Counted from the stretch's first letter, positions 54,112 through 63,997 are shown. The stretch: 64,000 bases of DNA from an uncultured Trichococcus sp. (GCF_963663645.1 NZ_OY760503.1:1679501-1743500), one strand, 5' to 3'. The notes: generated from the letters alone by a model not told the origin. Numbers and translations: made by a program.

Positions 54112-54975
54112 TCAGATAAGCCCGACAGCGAGCAAAACACCAACCAAGGCAAGCATGATGCCCACGATGATCTGCACCACCCGCAAGGTCATTTTTTCCA
54201 GAAGCCGCGAGCCGACGAAGGCGCCCGCAAAAGCGGCAACAATCGCAGCCGCAACCAACGCCCAGTCGGCATCCGTGCCGATGGTGCCCAGATGGTTTGC
54301 ATAAACGGAAAGCCGGGTAAGATCAATTAAGAAGGCTGCGGCAACGCCGGTCGCGATGAAGGCTTCCTTATCAAGGCCCGCTTTGCTGAGAAAGGCGGAG
54401 CGGAGGGCACCCTGATGACCGGACAGGCCGCCGAAGAAGCCGCTGACGGCGCCGCCCAACGGCAACCATTTCTCAGCGAACGCCAGCTTTTCGAAGCGCG
54501 GAAGCAACTCCAGAAATGCAAAACCGACCATCAGGACCCCGATGACGACCTTGACCACCGAAATCTGGAACTCCCTTTGGCCGATATCATACGATGCGAT
54601 CGGCGGTAATTCCGAAAAATAGGTCAGCAGCCACGCGCCCGCGAAAGCCGCAACGATGCCGGGCAGGGCGAATTTCAGCAGTACCTGCTTATCGGCTTTC
54701 CGTCCCACCACTGCCAGCTTAAAGACATTGTTCGCCAGATGGACGACCGCCGTCATGGCTATAGCCGCTTCCAAAGGGAAAAAGAGCGCGAATGCCGGCA
54801 TCAGCAGCGTGCTCAGCCCGAATCCGGAGAAAAGCGTCAAAAAAGATGCGCCGAGGGCAACAAGGCAGACGATCACATACATCATTTTTTCCACAACCTT
54901 TGCTTGAGGACATACGAAAAGGACCAGGATAGTTGCTGCGGAAATCAACAGGACAATTTGTATCTTCACCTCCAT
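54112..54975 (-). CDS. TSUP-family anion exporter (TauE/SafE type)
   Basis: Membrane protein of about 288 residues with roughly eight helices in two similar halves. The halves carry the TSUP signatures FSGFGLSTLLMPAF and FFGGLSGHQGALRSAFL. TauE/SafE proteins export sulfite, sulfoacetate or related anions. The start is uncertain: ATG 54975 lacks a clear ribosome site, and the ATG pair near 54885 is an alternative that would drop one N-terminal hydrophobic segment. Lying about 4 kb from the taurine operon, it could export isethionate or sulfite, but this link is speculative. Confidence 0.82.
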   Translation of the reverse strand: MEVKIQIVLLISAATILVLFVCPQAKVVEKMMYVIVCLVALGASFLTLFSGFGLSTLLMPAFALFFPLEAAIAMTAVVHLANNVFKLAVVGRKADKQVLLKFALPGIVAAFAGAWLLTYFSELPPIASYDIGQREFQISVVKVVIGVLMVGFAFLELLPRFEKLAFAEKWLPLGGAVSGFFGGLSGHQGALRSAFLSKAGLDKEAFIATGVAAAFLIDLTRLSVYANHLGTIGTDADWALVAAAIVAAFAGAFVGSRLLEKMTLRVVQIIVGIMLALVGVLLAVGLI

Positions 54976-55162
54976 TGTGCGCCCAATGGAGCGGCTGATG
55001 CAAATGATATGACACGGAACGGCATCCTCATTCACCATCCTTCTATCACGATGGAGTGTTTTTTATAGTGGCGACAATCATTCCGGCGTATAATGAACAC
55101 AAGGAAACGAATGTCAGAACAATGGAACGACCCTTTGGCCTTGCTTAAGGAGGTTCTTTTAA

Positions 55163-55873
55163 ATGAAAAGAAAAATAGCTTTAATCGGAACGTTGACGGC
55201 AATCGCCGTATTTTCCGCCGCCTGCGGACAGGACGGGGCTGAATCGGACGAATCAAGCAGCGTCATCGTAAATAGCCAAAGCGAGACAATCGAGTCAACC
55301 GCAGGAAGCGACAGCCAATCATCTGCGGAAGCCGATACCAGCATTTCCAGCATCCATTTGGCCGATCCGTATTTCGCGATTTTTGCGAGCAGACAGTATG
55401 TGGCGCAGTACCATTACCGGGAATTCACAGGGAATCAGCTGGAGGACCGGTCGCTGACGGTCGCTGTCGATGGCGGGGATCAGGCTATCCGGATCAGCGG
55501 GGAAGGCACGGACACAACCTATCTCACTTTGGACGGACTGGCTTATGTAGTCGATCACCTGAACCGGACGATTGCGCGTAACGAAAGCGCGGATCCCGCC
55601 GAAGAAACGGAAGACGACGGCATCGTCGCAGCCCCGCCGTTCAAGGATATCGGCAGCACCTACGTCGGCAGCTGGGAGGACCAGGGACTCATCTATGAGG
55701 AATACTACACCGCAAATGGCGACCGGATGTTTTATTATTTCGAGGGCAATGTCCTGAAACGGATCCGCTCGACATCTGGGGAAAATGAGTTCAATCTCGA
55801 TGTCATCGAAATAAGCGACACGGCCGCACCCGACCTCATTCAACTGCCCGAAGACTACGAATGGCTGCCATAA
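55163..55873 (+). CDS. Lipoprotein of unknown function
   Basis: Exported 236-residue lipoprotein. The signal ends in SAAC (lipobox Cys21), followed by a Ser/Asp/Glu-rich linker to about residue 65. The rest alternates short strands (YVAQYHYREF, LTVAVDGGDQAIRISG, TYLTLDGLAYVVDHL, YEEYYTANGDRMFYYFEGN). This suggests a LolA/LppX-like half-barrel that binds a hydrophobic molecule or partner, though no family could be named. AAGGAGG precedes the ATG. TATAAT at about 55090 may be the -10 box. It is divergent from the TSUP-AEC operon. Confidence 0.7.
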   Translation: MKRKIALIGTLTAIAVFSAACGQDGAESDESSSVIVNSQSETIESTAGSDSQSSAEADTSISSIHLADPYFAIFASRQYVAQYHYREFTGNQLEDRSLTVAVDGGDQAIRISGEGTDTTYLTLDGLAYVVDHLNRTIARNESADPAEETEDDGIVAAPPFKDIGSTYVGSWEDQGLIYEEYYTANGDRMFYYFEGNVLKRIRSTSGENEFNLDVIEISDTAAPDLIQLPEDYEWLP

Positions 55874-55905
55874 GAAAGACTGCAGCCGCCGAACCAGCTG
55901 AACCC

Positions 55906-56040
55906 GTCCTCCTGCGAGAAGCCTCTTCACCGGAGGACAGCCAGGCAACAGTTGCTCAACTCCGGCGAACACCGCCTCGCCGGAGCTGGGCCATCCAAAA
56001 CAGACCCCACCTCCGATGAGCAAAGCCTCACCGGAGGAAA
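55906..56040. repeat. Hairpin array C4 (family C, 3 units)
   Basis: Left arms start at 55909, 55960 and 56011, exactly 51 bp apart, with CCGGAG-type right arms. The middle unit has arms AACTCCGGCGA/CGCCGGAG. It lies between the lipoprotein and the GH16 genes. Confidence 0.82.
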
Positions 56041-56130
56041 AACCATCCAACACTGCATCCACCTCCAATCATCCTCAATTCTCCAATCATCCCCAAACAG
56101 CATCAAGCTAGCGAGAGAAGATGAATCCCG

Positions 56131-57321
56131 ATGAACAAAAGCATTAAATCGCTCATCACCGTTGTTTTGCTCGCAGCACTCTTTGTCTGGCTCCACCAGT
56201 CGAATTACGCGTTTCTGCGTGGGTGGCAGGCGAACGGTGATGAAACAGAAGCGGTACCGGTCTACAATGGCGATTACCGCTTGATATTCGAAGAGAATTT
56301 CGACGAAAGCCCGCTCAATCCGGCAATCTGGAACGACCAGTATCTTGCTTCTTGGACGCCGGATCCGGAATCAGCCCGTGCCGTCTATGAGGTGGAGGAC
56401 GGTAATTTGAATTTGATCATTAATGAAGATACACCGCCGTGGAATCCCGAGTTCGACGGTACCGTCCGCACATCCAGCGTGATGACCGGCAACCGGACCG
56501 GGCTCCACGAATTCAAGCAAGGTCTGGAGGTTCGTAACTATATCGAGCCGTTCATGGGCTTCATCACGCAGTACGGCGTCTTCGAAATCCGGGCGAAAAT
56601 GATGAACAGCCTCGGCAACATGTGCGCCTGGTGGCTCGTCGGAATCCAGGATACGCCGGAACAGGATGTGGAAGTGGATGTATTCGAAAATGCCCTCAAT
56701 TTCGGCAAAGTCATCACGGCTTCACTTTACGCGCACCGGGATCCGCTGGTGCGGGAGCAGCACTTCATCTATGCTGTCGGGGCTGCCGATTTGAGCAATG
56801 AATTCCATCTCTACACTTTCGAATGGACTCCGGAAGGCTTCGTTTTTTATTTCGATGACGAAGAAATCGGGACGTTCCAAGCCGAGGTCGTCTATCCGAT
56901 GATCTCCATCCTGTCAGCCTATGAAGGGCGGGAGAATTGGTGGGTCGGTCCTTTCGACCCGGCTGCGCCTTATCCGAAGGTGTTCCAGATCGACTACATG
57001 AAAGTCTGGAAAAAGGTGCCGGAAGAATCCGAACAAGTCGACAAACTGAAAATCGTCTCCCAGGATGAAGCGACTTTCACGCTGGCAGCCGGCCAATATG
57101 CCATTGAACATGGACAACTCGTCGGTTTCCCGTCCTACGTCACGCTCCGCTACAATGACGGCACCGATACGCAGCAATGGGTCAAATGGGAGGAACTGAC
57201 GCCCGCGATTTTGGAAAAAATGGAGAAGCCAGGGACATTCAAATTGGAAGGGGAGATCATTGGCGTTCCCGAAGCCGTGTTGGGGAACAGAAAAGCGACG
57301 ATACAGGTTGTTGTCGACTGA
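56131..57321 (+). CDS. GH16 family beta-glycanase with C-terminal Ig-like domain
   Basis: Exported 396-residue glycoside hydrolase. A signal-anchor occupies about residues 7-22. The GH16 jelly-roll runs from about 45 to 290 and holds the catalytic motif EVDVFE (ExDxxE) near residue 187. YGVFEIRAKMM and FHLYTFEWTP are typical core strands. Residues 300-396 resemble a bacterial Ig-like group 4 domain (WVKWEELTP...GTFKLEGEIIG). Laminarin-type beta-1,3-glucan is the commonest GH16 substrate; others are possible. The ribosome site is weak (GAGAGAAGATG). A strong terminator follows. Confidence 0.87.
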   Translation: MNKSIKSLITVVLLAALFVWLHQSNYAFLRGWQANGDETEAVPVYNGDYRLIFEENFDESPLNPAIWNDQYLASWTPDPESARAVYEVEDGNLNLIINEDTPPWNPEFDGTVRTSSVMTGNRTGLHEFKQGLEVRNYIEPFMGFITQYGVFEIRAKMMNSLGNMCAWWLVGIQDTPEQDVEVDVFENALNFGKVITASLYAHRDPLVREQHFIYAVGAADLSNEFHLYTFEWTPEGFVFYFDDEEIGTFQAEVVYPMISILSAYEGRENWWVGPFDPAAPYPKVFQIDYMKVWKKVPEESEQVDKLKIVSQDEATFTLAAGQYAIEHGQLVGFPSYVTLRYNDGTDTQQWVKWEELTPAILEKMEKPGTFKLEGEIIGVPEAVLGNRKATIQVVVD

Positions 57322-57340
57322 ATCGTTACCGAAAACCGCA

Positions 57341-57376
57341 AAACACCCGACAGATCGCTCTTCTGTCGGGCGTTCG
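57341..57376 (+). terminator. Terminator of the GH16 gene
   Basis: ACACCCGACAGA and TCTGTCGGGCGT stem with an 8-nt loop, ending in TTC. The T-run is short. Confidence 0.72.
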
Positions 57377-57540
57377 CCCAGGAGGGTATCTCGTTTACCC
57401 GAGATTGCAGGCAGCTGTCGGTGACGCCCCGCCCGATGCACCAGAACAGATCCTTCCGTTTATTCCCGCACTGCCTTTTCGGTTATAATGGAAGTAAGAT
57501 AACCACCTTGAACGCCAAGCCCAGAAAGGCGGTGCCTCCG

Positions 57541-59049
57541 ATGAAGCTGTTCTTGTCAAAAATCCGGGAAGTGCTGCATGCAGTACTCCCCATTGTCGCT
57601 ATCGTCCTGTTGCTGCACGCCACGCTGACGCCGCTGACCGCTTTGCAGCTCCAACGCTTTCTCATGGGGGCCTTTCTGATTATCGCTGGGCTTTCAATTT
57701 TCTTGCATGGCGTCGATTTCAGCGTCAGCATGATCGGCAAGGTGATGGGCCGGACCTTTTCTAAGACCGACAACCTCATCCTCTTGGCCGGTGCAGGGTT
57801 GGCGCTCGGATTCATCATCTCGATTGCCGAGCCCGATCTGCACATTTTGGCGGGGCAGGTTGAAAGGGTTGCAGCCGGTGCGGTAACAAAATGGGAAATT
57901 ATCCTCGTCGTGTCGCTCGGCATCGCCGCCATGCTTGCACTCGGATTGATCCGGATCATCAATAAAATTACCCTGCACAAAATGCTGGCGATGCTTTATG
58001 CCATAGTCCTCCTGCTCGCCTGGACCGCCTCGGCTGATTTCCTGGCGATCGCCTTCGATGCATCGGGCGCGACGACCGGCGCCATGACGGTCCCGTTCAT
58101 CATGTCGCTGGCGCTCGGCGTCACCTTGCTGCGAAAGAACACCCTGGCTTCCAATGAAGAAGGCTTCGGCCTGATCGGCATCGTATCGGTCGGCCCGATC
58201 ATCGCGGTTCTGTTGCTGGACCTGTTCAGGGATGACCAGCCCGCTGCAGCACAAATCCAAACCACCACGCCGACCACGCAAAATCTTTTGGGACCGTTCC
58301 TGGACAAAGTACCCATCATAGCCGAAGAAGTGCTGCTGGCGTTGTTGCCCATCTTCCTCATTTTCCTGCTACTGCAGCGCGTTTCCTTCCGCCTGTCCCG
58401 CAAAAATGTCTCGTGGATCATCTACGGCCTGCTGTTGACCTACCTCGGCCTATTCCTGTTCCTCCTCGGCGCGCAGGGCGGCTTCATGGATGTGGGGAGG
58501 ACGATCGGATTCCGCGTCGCCTCTTTGGAAAATAAACGGTATTTGCTTATGATCAGCTTTGCGCTTGGGTTCGTCACCGTCTTGGCAGAACCGGCAGTCC
58601 ATGTCCTGACGCACCAAATCGAGGACATCACGAACGGCGCCGTCAAGAGGAACGCTGTCAAAACCGTTCTGTCCTTGGGAATCGGCACGGCCGTCGCCTT
58701 GGCGATGCTGCGGATCGTATTCCCTCAAATCCAGCTATGGCACTACCTGCTGCCCGGCTATCTCATCGCGCTGACACTGACTTTCTTCGTACCGAAAATG
58801 TTCGTCGGCATCGCCTTCGATTCCGGCGGCGTCGCATCCGGACCGATGACAGCGACCTTCATCCTCTCCTTCGTCCAAGGCGCCGCCAGCGCGATGGACG
58901 GAAACAACCTTGTCTCCGAAAGCTTCGGCATGATCGCCCTCGTAGCGATGACCCCGATCATCGCCGTGCAGGTGTTGGGGCTTGTGTACAAAATACGGGC
59001 TGATGGAAACAATGGAGACGGAATTCAATGTAATCCTGAAAAAGAATAG
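57541..59049 (+). CDS. DUF1538 membrane protein, second copy
   Basis: A 502-residue polytopic membrane protein closely similar to the product of the gene at 14110. The duplicated signatures are again present: AEPDLH (96-101) and FDASGATTG (172-180) in the first half, AEPAVHVL and FDSGGVASG in the second. Unlike the first copy it has no PII-like gene next to it; its neighbours are GH16 and a convergent response regulator. AAAGGCGGT precedes the ATG at 57541. A longer frame back to 57421 crosses the GH16 terminator region and lacks a ribosome site. Function is unknown. Confidence 0.85.
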   Translation: MKLFLSKIREVLHAVLPIVAIVLLLHATLTPLTALQLQRFLMGAFLIIAGLSIFLHGVDFSVSMIGKVMGRTFSKTDNLILLAGAGLALGFIISIAEPDLHILAGQVERVAAGAVTKWEIILVVSLGIAAMLALGLIRIINKITLHKMLAMLYAIVLLLAWTASADFLAIAFDASGATTGAMTVPFIMSLALGVTLLRKNTLASNEEGFGLIGIVSVGPIIAVLLLDLFRDDQPAAAQIQTTTPTTQNLLGPFLDKVPIIAEEVLLALLPIFLIFLLLQRVSFRLSRKNVSWIIYGLLLTYLGLFLFLLGAQGGFMDVGRTIGFRVASLENKRYLLMISFALGFVTVLAEPAVHVLTHQIEDITNGAVKRNAVKTVLSLGIGTAVALAMLRIVFPQIQLWHYLLPGYLIALTLTFFVPKMFVGIAFDSGGVASGPMTATFILSFVQGAASAMDGNNLVSESFGMIALVAMTPIIAVQVLGLVYKIRADGNNGDGIQCNPEKE

Positions 59050-59061
59050 CGGAGAATACCG

Positions 59062-59200
59062 AAGAGCCGACGCCCGCGCGATGTGTCGACTGAACGGAAA
59101 GCGGTGGATGCTGAACAGCCGACGCCAGTAAGATATGTTGACTGAATGAGGACTGAAGAATGCCGAACAGTCGACAAGAAGAAAAATCGTCGACTAAACG
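59062..59200. repeat. Hairpin array E1 (family E, 3 units)
   Basis: Stems of the type AGTCGAC-loop-GTCGACT. Left arms start at 59065, 59117 and 59169, exactly 52 bp apart. The third is perfect; the first two have one or two mismatches. The array begins about 15 bp after the DUF1538 stop, between convergent genes. Confidence 0.78.
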
Positions 59201-59304
59201 AAGGGAACAGGAAAACAAATAGCCGAGAGAGCATGTATGTCAGGCTAACGCCCTTCGAAAGCACAAAGCACCCTAGAACAACATATATGCTCTACAAATA
59301 AACT

Positions 59305-59355
59305 CAAACCAGGCAGCTGCCTCTCCAATGATGGATGAGGGAGCTGCCTGGTTTG
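59305..59355. terminator. Bidirectional terminator between DUF1538 and yesN-like gene
   Basis: AAACCAGGCAGCTGCCTC and its complement (one mismatch) with a 13-nt loop; TTTG follows on either strand. Confidence 0.85.
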
Positions 59356-59366
59356 TTAAGCACTCT

Positions 59367-60803
59367 CTATTTTTGTTTCCGGTATTGTTCCGGCGTCAAA
59401 TCCGTGAATTTTTTGAAAACTCTGTAAAAATACTTCTCATTGTCGTATCCGACCAACTTCGAAATCGTCGCAGCGCGTCGGTCGGTCGTTTGCAGCAGCG
59501 TTTTAGCGGCATCGATCCGCAGGCCGTTCAGGTAGTCAACGTATTTCATCCCGGTTTTTTCTTTGAACAAGGTCGACAGATAGGAACTGTTGATGAAGAA
59601 AATATCCGACAGGAAATCCAACGTGATAGGATCGGCATAATGAATATCCAGATAATCCTTGACGTTTGCGATGATATCCTGGGAAGAATACAAGTGTTCA
59701 TAGGACATCGACTTGGCGATGTTCCCCAAAAAATCCAGGAAATAAGTGCTGATGTCCATAAAAGTGAAGAGCCGCTCCATCACTTCCTGATGAATTTCCG
59801 GATAGGTGTAATTCGATTGCATGCGGTAGTAATCATCGAGGAACTGCTTCGATTTTTCGATCATCGACAGACCGATGTCCTTTAGATCGAAAAGAGTCGC
59901 GCCTTCACTGAAATAGGCTGTTTCAAAATACCCGCGTAATTTTTCCTTCAGCACGTTTTCCTTGCCGGTCTCCAGGTAATACATCAGTTCAGCGATATGC
60001 GCGAAGGTGTACTTTTCGTTTCTGACTGTACTGTCATAATAAAAAATTGCGGGTTGGCTGGTGCTTTTCCGGGAATTCAACGCATCGATACAATTTTGAT
60101 AATAGGAGCTGATTGCGGCAGCATCCTTCATAGGGCTGCTTATGCCCAACAACACGCTCTCAGGCAGGCTTTCTAATAGATCCATTGTTTTTGATTTTTC
60201 GACAATCGAAAAGCGGGTCTGCGCATATTTAGGGATAGGCTCCGAGAAAATCCCGGATTGATCCAGCAACTCCAAGGAAGTTTTCGGCTCGCGGCAGACG
60301 GAAAGGACCAGATAGTATTGGTTCGGGACAGGGATCAACTTATGCAGAGCCTTCATGCCCAGTTCCGTCTGATGGCCGATGATCGTGCTGATGATCACTT
60401 CGTTCTCGTTGCTTTTCTGGGATTTCTTGTTTTCCAGAATCGCGAGGACATCCAGCAGGGACTTTTGGATATCCTCGCGGCTGAATGGCTTCAGGATGTA
60501 GTTGATGGCGTTGGCCTGGATCGCTTTTTGAAGATAGGAAAAATTCTGATAGCCGCTGATGACGATGATCGGCATCTCCGGGAACTGTTTCTTCAGATAA
60601 TCAAGAAACTGGACGCCATCAAACTCCGGCATGTCCATATCTGTGATGATAAAATCGACAGGATTCGTTTCCAGATAGGTGAGGGCCTCCTTGCCGTTGC
60701 CCGCTTCAAAAGCGCACTGGATACCCAGACCCAATTTTTCGATTTTCTTCAAAGTTCCTTTTCTGATCAGGATTTCATCGTCCGCAATTAGAAATTGATA
60801 CAT
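59367..60803 (-). CDS. Response regulator with AraC-type HTH (YesN family)
   Basis: Transcription activator of 478 residues. The N-terminal receiver domain (1-120) has the acidic pair DD (8-9), the phospho-acceptor Asp55 (ITDMDMP) and Lys104 (LKPF). A middle region of about 230 residues has no named domain. The C-terminal AraC domain holds two HTHs (LDFLSDIFFINSSYLSTLFKE, then ISKLVGYDNEKYFYRVFKKF). It follows the sensor kinase gene by 3 bp and is surely its partner. Such pairs control adjacent sugar ABC transporters; the divergent binding-protein gene at 62651 is the obvious target. Confidence 0.92.
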   Translation of the reverse strand: MYQFLIADDEILIRKGTLKKIEKLGLGIQCAFEAGNGKEALTYLETNPVDFIITDMDMPEFDGVQFLDYLKKQFPEMPIIVISGYQNFSYLQKAIQANAINYILKPFSREDIQKSLLDVLAILENKKSQKSNENEVIISTIIGHQTELGMKALHKLIPVPNQYYLVLSVCREPKTSLELLDQSGIFSEPIPKYAQTRFSIVEKSKTMDLLESLPESVLLGISSPMKDAAAISSYYQNCIDALNSRKSTSQPAIFYYDSTVRNEKYTFAHIAELMYYLETGKENVLKEKLRGYFETAYFSEGATLFDLKDIGLSMIEKSKQFLDDYYRMQSNYTYPEIHQEVMERLFTFMDISTYFLDFLGNIAKSMSYEHLYSSQDIIANVKDYLDIHYADPITLDFLSDIFFINSSYLSTLFKEKTGMKYVDYLNGLRIDAAKTLLQTTDRRAATISKLVGYDNEKYFYRVFKKFTDLTPEQYRKQK

Positions 60804-60806
60804 GTT

Positions 60807-62543
60807 TCAGTTCCCCGCTTCCTTGAATGGTAAATGAATGACGACGGTTGTGCCTTTTTCTTTCTGGCTGAAGATCGTGATGCCGTAATAGGAGCCGCTG
60901 AAATTCTTGATCCGTGCTTCGATGTTGATCAAGCCGATGTGGGCGGTTTTTTCCCGCACCAGTGTAGAAGCTTGATGCAGCTCAGAGCGTAATTTGTAAA
61001 GCTTCTGTTCGCTCAGTCCGATGCCGTAATCGGAGACGCAGAGATACAGATCATCTTCGACGATGGCGGCTGAGACTCTTATTTTTCCATCGATGCCGCC
61101 TCTGTTCAGTCCATGATAGATGGCATTTTCCACCAAAGGCTGCAGGATGATTTTGGGCACCGTCGCAGCAAGGATCTGCTCGCGGGTGATGTCACATCGG
61201 AAGTCGATGGCGTGTTGGTAACGGATCTCCTGGATATGCAGAAAGTCTTCGACGTTCTGCAGTTCTTCGGCTACCGTGGCTTCGTTGATGAAGCCGTTGG
61301 AGGCGTAGCGGAACATATTCGACAAAGACAGCGTCATGACCGATATTTCCTCGATCTCTTCGATCTCGGCCAAAGAGTTGATCGATTCCAGTGTATTGTA
61401 CAGGAAATGAGAATCGATCTGGTTTTTGTAGACATTCAACTCCGATTTCAGCAGGGATTGTTCCGAATTGAGCTTATCGATCAGGAACGCATCCAGTGTC
61501 TCCAGCATGTTGCGGTATTCCTGATAGAGGATCCCGATTTCGTCCGATCTGTTCTCGTATTCGTTTGCTCGGAAATGATAATTTGTCGTCTGCTTTTTCC
61601 TCATCAGACTGGATAAACTGACGATCGGTGTAGTGAACAAGTTCGAGAAGCGAGTGGATGTCAAGTAAATGGCGATAACAAGCAGAGCCAAAATGATGCA
61701 CAGGTTCCGCAGCAGTGTAGTGAATAATTCCGCGTATTCGCTGTTATCGATCGTCACCGCCAGTAGGATAGGTTGGCGATTGAGATTGATCGTGGTCTCC
61801 AGCTGACTCGTGTCGGCGATCAGCTCATCGGAAGCGGCAGTGTAGAGCACCGTGTTATTTTTTGTTTCCTTCAACTGGAACCCGATGACCTTATCCGGGA
61901 AATTCTGGGAAATGAAATCAAAAAATTCAGGTTCGCAATTCACTACGAGCGTTCCGAGCAATTCCTTGGAATAAAAATCATAGATGGTTCTGGAAAAGAA
62001 GAGCGTCGGATCGGCTCCGGCGTTGATGATCGCCTGATCCTTCTCAGCCACGGAAATGTTGAGATTTCCTTTTGCCTCCAGCGTTTCCCGGTACCAATCA
62101 CTCGCAAGCGGGTCGTATCCATAAGAAAAATCTTTTTGCGTGTTCGAATAAGAAATGATTTCGCCATTCGGCAGTATGATGGCCATAAAATTGATGTAAT
62201 CCATCCGATAGATCACGGTACGGAAAATACCCTCGATCTCTTCGGAAGAGTAGAACAGATTCTCCGGCGTATAGGCCTCTTCATTATTGGCGTATTTTCG
62301 CAAGTCCGTCATCAAGTCGTAGGAACTTTTCGAAAAAAATTGCACCTTTTCGGTGAGGATATCGATGTCATTTATCTTCTCCTCGACGATGGAGGCGCTC
62401 CGGTTCAAAGAATTCTTTGTATTCGCTTCCAAATCCTGGGAAGAAAAATGATAGTACATCCCGAAAGAAAGGAGCGTTACGACCATCATTGACGCTGTTG
62501 CGATCACAAAAATCGCGAGGCGGAGTTGCTTGTTTATTTGCAT
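60807..62543 (-). CDS. Sensor histidine kinase (YesM family)
   Basis: Membrane sensor of 578 residues. Two helices (about 9-30 and 278-297) enclose an extracellular dCache-like sensing domain. A HAMP-like segment leads to the His_kinase domain with phospho-acceptor His379 (DSHFLYNTLESIN). The HATPase domain has the N box LVENAIYHGLNRGG and G box DYGIGLS. The ATG at 62543 follows TGGAGGT; a start nine codons earlier is unsupported. It is divergent from a sugar-binding protein gene, which suggests it senses the same sugar, perhaps through that protein. Confidence 0.92.
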   Translation of the reverse strand: MQINKQLRLAIFVIATASMMVVTLLSFGMYYHFSSQDLEANTKNSLNRSASIVEEKINDIDILTEKVQFFSKSSYDLMTDLRKYANNEEAYTPENLFYSSEEIEGIFRTVIYRMDYINFMAIILPNGEIISYSNTQKDFSYGYDPLASDWYRETLEAKGNLNISVAEKDQAIINAGADPTLFFSRTIYDFYSKELLGTLVVNCEPEFFDFISQNFPDKVIGFQLKETKNNTVLYTAASDELIADTSQLETTINLNRQPILLAVTIDNSEYAELFTTLLRNLCIILALLVIAIYLTSTRFSNLFTTPIVSLSSLMRKKQTTNYHFRANEYENRSDEIGILYQEYRNMLETLDAFLIDKLNSEQSLLKSELNVYKNQIDSHFLYNTLESINSLAEIEEIEEISVMTLSLSNMFRYASNGFINEATVAEELQNVEDFLHIQEIRYQHAIDFRCDITREQILAATVPKIILQPLVENAIYHGLNRGGIDGKIRVSAAIVEDDLYLCVSDYGIGLSEQKLYKLRSELHQASTLVREKTAHIGLINIEARIKNFSGSYYGITIFSQKEKGTTVVIHLPFKEAGN

Positions 62544-62650
62544 GTACAGACCTCCAGTTGCATAATCCAAAAAAAGTATACCACGAAATAAGAAAAAAAA
62601 TTACTCAATCTAAATTATGATAAGACTATAAAAGAAATGGAGGAATCAAA

Positions 62651-63934
62651 ATGAAAAGGATTTTACGTTTGTCGGCTTTGGCTATTGCTTCAATGGGTGT
62701 GCTTGCTGCTTGTGGGAACGGTGGCGGCAGCGCCGATGATTCTGCGGCGGACAGTGGCGAAAAAACGATCACGGTAATGGCTTCCGGGGTAAAGGACGGT
62801 TCTCAGGGAGTATTTTTGGAATCATTCAAAGAGTTGGTCGAAAAACAATACCCTGACTATATTGTCGAAACAACGCTTTTGCCGGATGACCAGTATTACA
62901 CAGCTTTGAAAAGCAAACTTTCCACCGGTCAATCACCGGATCTGTTTTTAGTCCAACCTAAAAAAGCCAGCGCAAGTTCCGTTGAGGAAATGGCGGAAGC
63001 CGGCTACATCGAAGACCTTTCCAATCTGGAGAATTGGGACAACCTGATTGATCAGGCGAAAGCTGACATGTCCTATGAAGACAAGCCTTACGCCTTGTCC
63101 AGCAGTGTCGGAGTACTGGGAACTTGGTACAACAAGGATCTGTTCGAGCAGAACAACATCGCGATTCCAACAAACTGGCAAGAATTCCTGGATGCCTGCG
63201 AACAACTGAAGGCAGCCGGCATCACACCGATCGTGATGGGCGACAAGGATTCCTACATGATCCAATTCGGAATGTACCAGATCGCAGCCAATCAAGTGTA
63301 TCCAAACAATGCGGAGTTTGATGACCAACTTTACACAGGCGACACGAACTTCACCGACGAAGAGTGGGTCAACACAATCACAATGTACAAAGAGTTGTAC
63401 GACAAAGGCTATGTGACCGACAACTCCCTTGGCTTGGGTCAACCGCAAGCACAGCAATTGTTCATGGATCAACAAGCAGCGATGCTCTTTGACGGTGACT
63501 TCAGTTACCCGGCGTTGGAAGATGCTTCATTCAACCTTGGCTTCATGGGAATGCCGGCTAACGATGAAGGGGAAACATATATCGCGGCCGCAACCGGCGC
63601 AGGCTATGCAATCAGTTCACAGAGCGAGCACAAAGAGATGCTGAAGGACGTTTTCAATGAGATGACGGACGGATCATCCGAATTGCATCAGGCTTGGGCT
63701 GCGACAGCCACTTCGTTTTCAACTTATAAAGGCGTAGAGTTGAGCAATGAAGTGTTTGCCGATGTTGTGCCAGCATTTGAAGCAGGTCAATCCTTCTACT
63801 GGTGCAACCAAGCATGGCCAGCCGGGACAGAAACGGAAATGCAATCCAAATTCAGCGAGATGATCGGAACAGGGAAAGTCAAGCCTGAAGAAGTCGCTGA
63901 AGCGATGCAGAAGAAATTTGAAGAACTGAAATAG
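62651..63934 (+). CDS. Sugar-binding lipoprotein of ABC transporter (family 1)
   Basis: Extracellular binding protein of 427 residues. The signal ends in LAAC (lipobox, about Cys21). Family 1 features include DLFLVQPKKAS, GVLGTWYNKDLFEQNNI, FMDQQAAMLFDGDFS and the C-terminal WPAGTETEMQSKF. GGAGGAATC precedes the ATG. It is divergent from the YesM/YesN genes and followed by an intercistronic hairpin, so permease genes probably lie just beyond the window. The sugar is unknown. Confidence 0.9.
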   Translation: MKRILRLSALAIASMGVLAACGNGGGSADDSAADSGEKTITVMASGVKDGSQGVFLESFKELVEKQYPDYIVETTLLPDDQYYTALKSKLSTGQSPDLFLVQPKKASASSVEEMAEAGYIEDLSNLENWDNLIDQAKADMSYEDKPYALSSSVGVLGTWYNKDLFEQNNIAIPTNWQEFLDACEQLKAAGITPIVMGDKDSYMIQFGMYQIAANQVYPNNAEFDDQLYTGDTNFTDEEWVNTITMYKELYDKGYVTDNSLGLGQPQAQQLFMDQQAAMLFDGDFSYPALEDASFNLGFMGMPANDEGETYIAAATGAGYAISSQSEHKEMLKDVFNEMTDGSSELHQAWAATATSFSTYKGVELSNEVFADVVPAFEAGQSFYWCNQAWPAGTETEMQSKFSEMIGTGKVKPEEVAEAMQKKFEELK

Positions 63935-63956
63935 ACGAACTTGAATGAATGAAAGC

Positions 63957-63997
63957 TTGTTCTGGGGAGACCAAAAAGGCCTCTCCGGAACATTCTT
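63957..63997 (+). terminator. Hairpin after the binding-protein gene
   Basis: TGTTCTGGGGAG and CTCTCCGGAACA form an interrupted stem followed by TTCTTT. Such partial terminators commonly reduce expression of permease genes that follow a binding protein. Confidence 0.7.
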
